Positions 36,554 to 37,394 of a DNA stretch of 37,394 bases are shown here, one piece after another (within the stretch, counting starts at the first letter, position 1; each line of letters starts with the position of its first letter). The DNA comes from Lachnospiraceae bacterium (GTDB taxonomy: Bacteria > Bacillota > Clostridia > Lachnospirales > Lachnospiraceae), in contig JAIDHZ010000058.1 in the NCBI GenBank assembly GCA_029052995.1, positions 1 to 37,394 on the forward strand, in the 5' to 3' direction. A program made the translations under genes and the position numbers. The notes under the pieces are model-generated. The model saw nothing but the letters and a program-made list of their open reading frames with translations, ran no database searches and was not told the DNA's origin.

Positions 36554-37159
36554 GTGGGTAAATTAGAAGATAATAAAAAAAGAAAAAAAGATGCAATTGT
36601 TAATTCTGCATTTGCATTATTTATCCAAAATGGAATTAACGATACCTCCATTGCAGATATCATGAAGAAGGCAGATCTGGCTAAGGGAACATTTTACCTG
36701 TATTTTAAGGACAAATATGATGTCAGGGATTATCTGATTCGAAAAAAGGCGGCACAAATTTTTGAAAAGGCACAGCTTGCGTTAGAGGAAACGGATATAA
36801 ATGATTTTGAAGAGCGGATTATCTTTATGGTAGATAATATATTAAACCAGTTAAACGATAATAAAGTGTTACTGCGCTTCATTTCCAAAAATTTAAGCTG
36901 GGGAATATTCAGGCATGCGATTATGAATATGTCGCTGGATAAGGCACTTAGTGCAGAAGAATTTATGAAAAAACTGTTTCGGGAAACAGATAAGAAATTC
37001 CGAAATCCGGAAATGCTGATATTTATGATAATTGAATTGGTTAATTCCACCGCTCATAATGTGATTCTTTATAAACAGCCGGTGGAACTGCCAGAGTTAA
37101 AGGACGAATTATATCCATTGATACGGCAAATGATTCATAGCTTTGAAATTGTGGAATAA
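36554..37159 (+). CDS. TetR/AcrR family regulator
   Basis: KRKKDAIVNSAFALFIQNGINDTSIADIMKKADLAKGTFYLYFKDKYDV. Confidence 0.95.
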   Translation: MGKLEDNKKRKKDAIVNSAFALFIQNGINDTSIADIMKKADLAKGTFYLYFKDKYDVRDYLIRKKAAQIFEKAQLALEETDINDFEERIIFMVDNILNQLNDNKVLLRFISKNLSWGIFRHAIMNMSLDKALSAEEFMKKLFRETDKKFRNPEMLIFMIIELVNSTAHNVILYKQPVELPELKDELYPLIRQMIHSFEIVE

Positions 37160-37167
37160 ATACCAGA

Positions 37168-37317
37168 TTAAATTGTACCAGATGATGAGATGGTAATTGA
37201 ATATTCTGGAGCAGCGTCCATTTCAGTTTCCAAAAGCTTTTGTAAAATATCTTTGAATCCTTCGTAATAAAGCTCATTGACCGGAACGGCAACCTTGTAA
37301 GAGCCGATGCTCCCCTT
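37168..37317 (-). pseudogene. Unidentified C-terminal protein fragment
   Basis: Reverse strand KGSIGSYKVAVPVNELYYEGFKDILQKLLETEMDAAPEYSITISSSGTI* preceded by a stop. Confidence 0.4.
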
Positions 37318-37394
37318 TTACCATTTGTATAATGAATATGATAAGGGGGGGGGTATCGGTTTAGGTTTTATGTTCAGGTGGTGTTTCTGAAATC

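Noticed and set aside
1-37394. CRISPR arrays, tRNA or rRNA genes
   Set aside because: No regularly spaced 24-40 bp repeats and no recognisable tRNA/rRNA sequence noticed by eye; tRNAscan/CRISPR tools were not run.

Overview
The composition, codon usage and gene families fit a low-GC Firmicutes genome, probably Clostridia/Lachnospiraceae (inference). The window is a mosaic accessory region with many gene remnants at its joints.

Contents from left to right:
(1) 1-0.6 kb: tail of a mobile-element-type sigma/HTH region.
(2) 1.2-2.3 kb: ECF sigma and zinc-finger anti-sigma pair.
(3) 2.5-3.9 kb: minus-strand MFS efflux gene preceded by a 13-codon leader ORF and competing hairpins.
(4) 4.1-8.0 kb: GHKL kinase remnant and an ABC-2 exporter operon.
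(5) 8.0-10.0 kb: scrap zone with fragments of GldG-type, FtsX and IS66 genes around an intact DUF4340 gene.
(6) 10.1-15.3 kb: lantibiotic-immunity-like LanFEG operon with an unlisted 36-aa peptide, divergent from a response regulator/histidine kinase pair. About 70-bp tandem promoter-like repeats sit between them.
(7) 16.1-21.0 kb: second ABC + HExxH-protein + two-component module. Its response regulator has an in-frame TGA where Trp is expected.
(8) 21-26 kb: small accessory genes (DUF4261, DUF6194-like, class III Fic, paired DUF7336-like).
(9) 26.5-29.0 kb: type II restriction-modification pair whose C5-methyltransferase has an N-terminal HTH, with a palindrome in its promoter spacer.
(10) 29-31.9 kb: zinc-ribbon gene, truncated MarR gene, sce7726-like PD-(D/E)XK gene.
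(11) 32.2-37.2 kb: MMPL transporter / heptad-repeat protein / TetR operon with duplicated operator-like sites.

The most promising regulatory leads are the MFS leader attenuator, the dispersed promoter + mini-ORF + hairpin repeat family (4 copies), the TAAGGT-N5-TAAGGT box shared by two transporter operons, and the nonsense codon in the response regulator. All family names come from motif recognition by eye; no database search was run.
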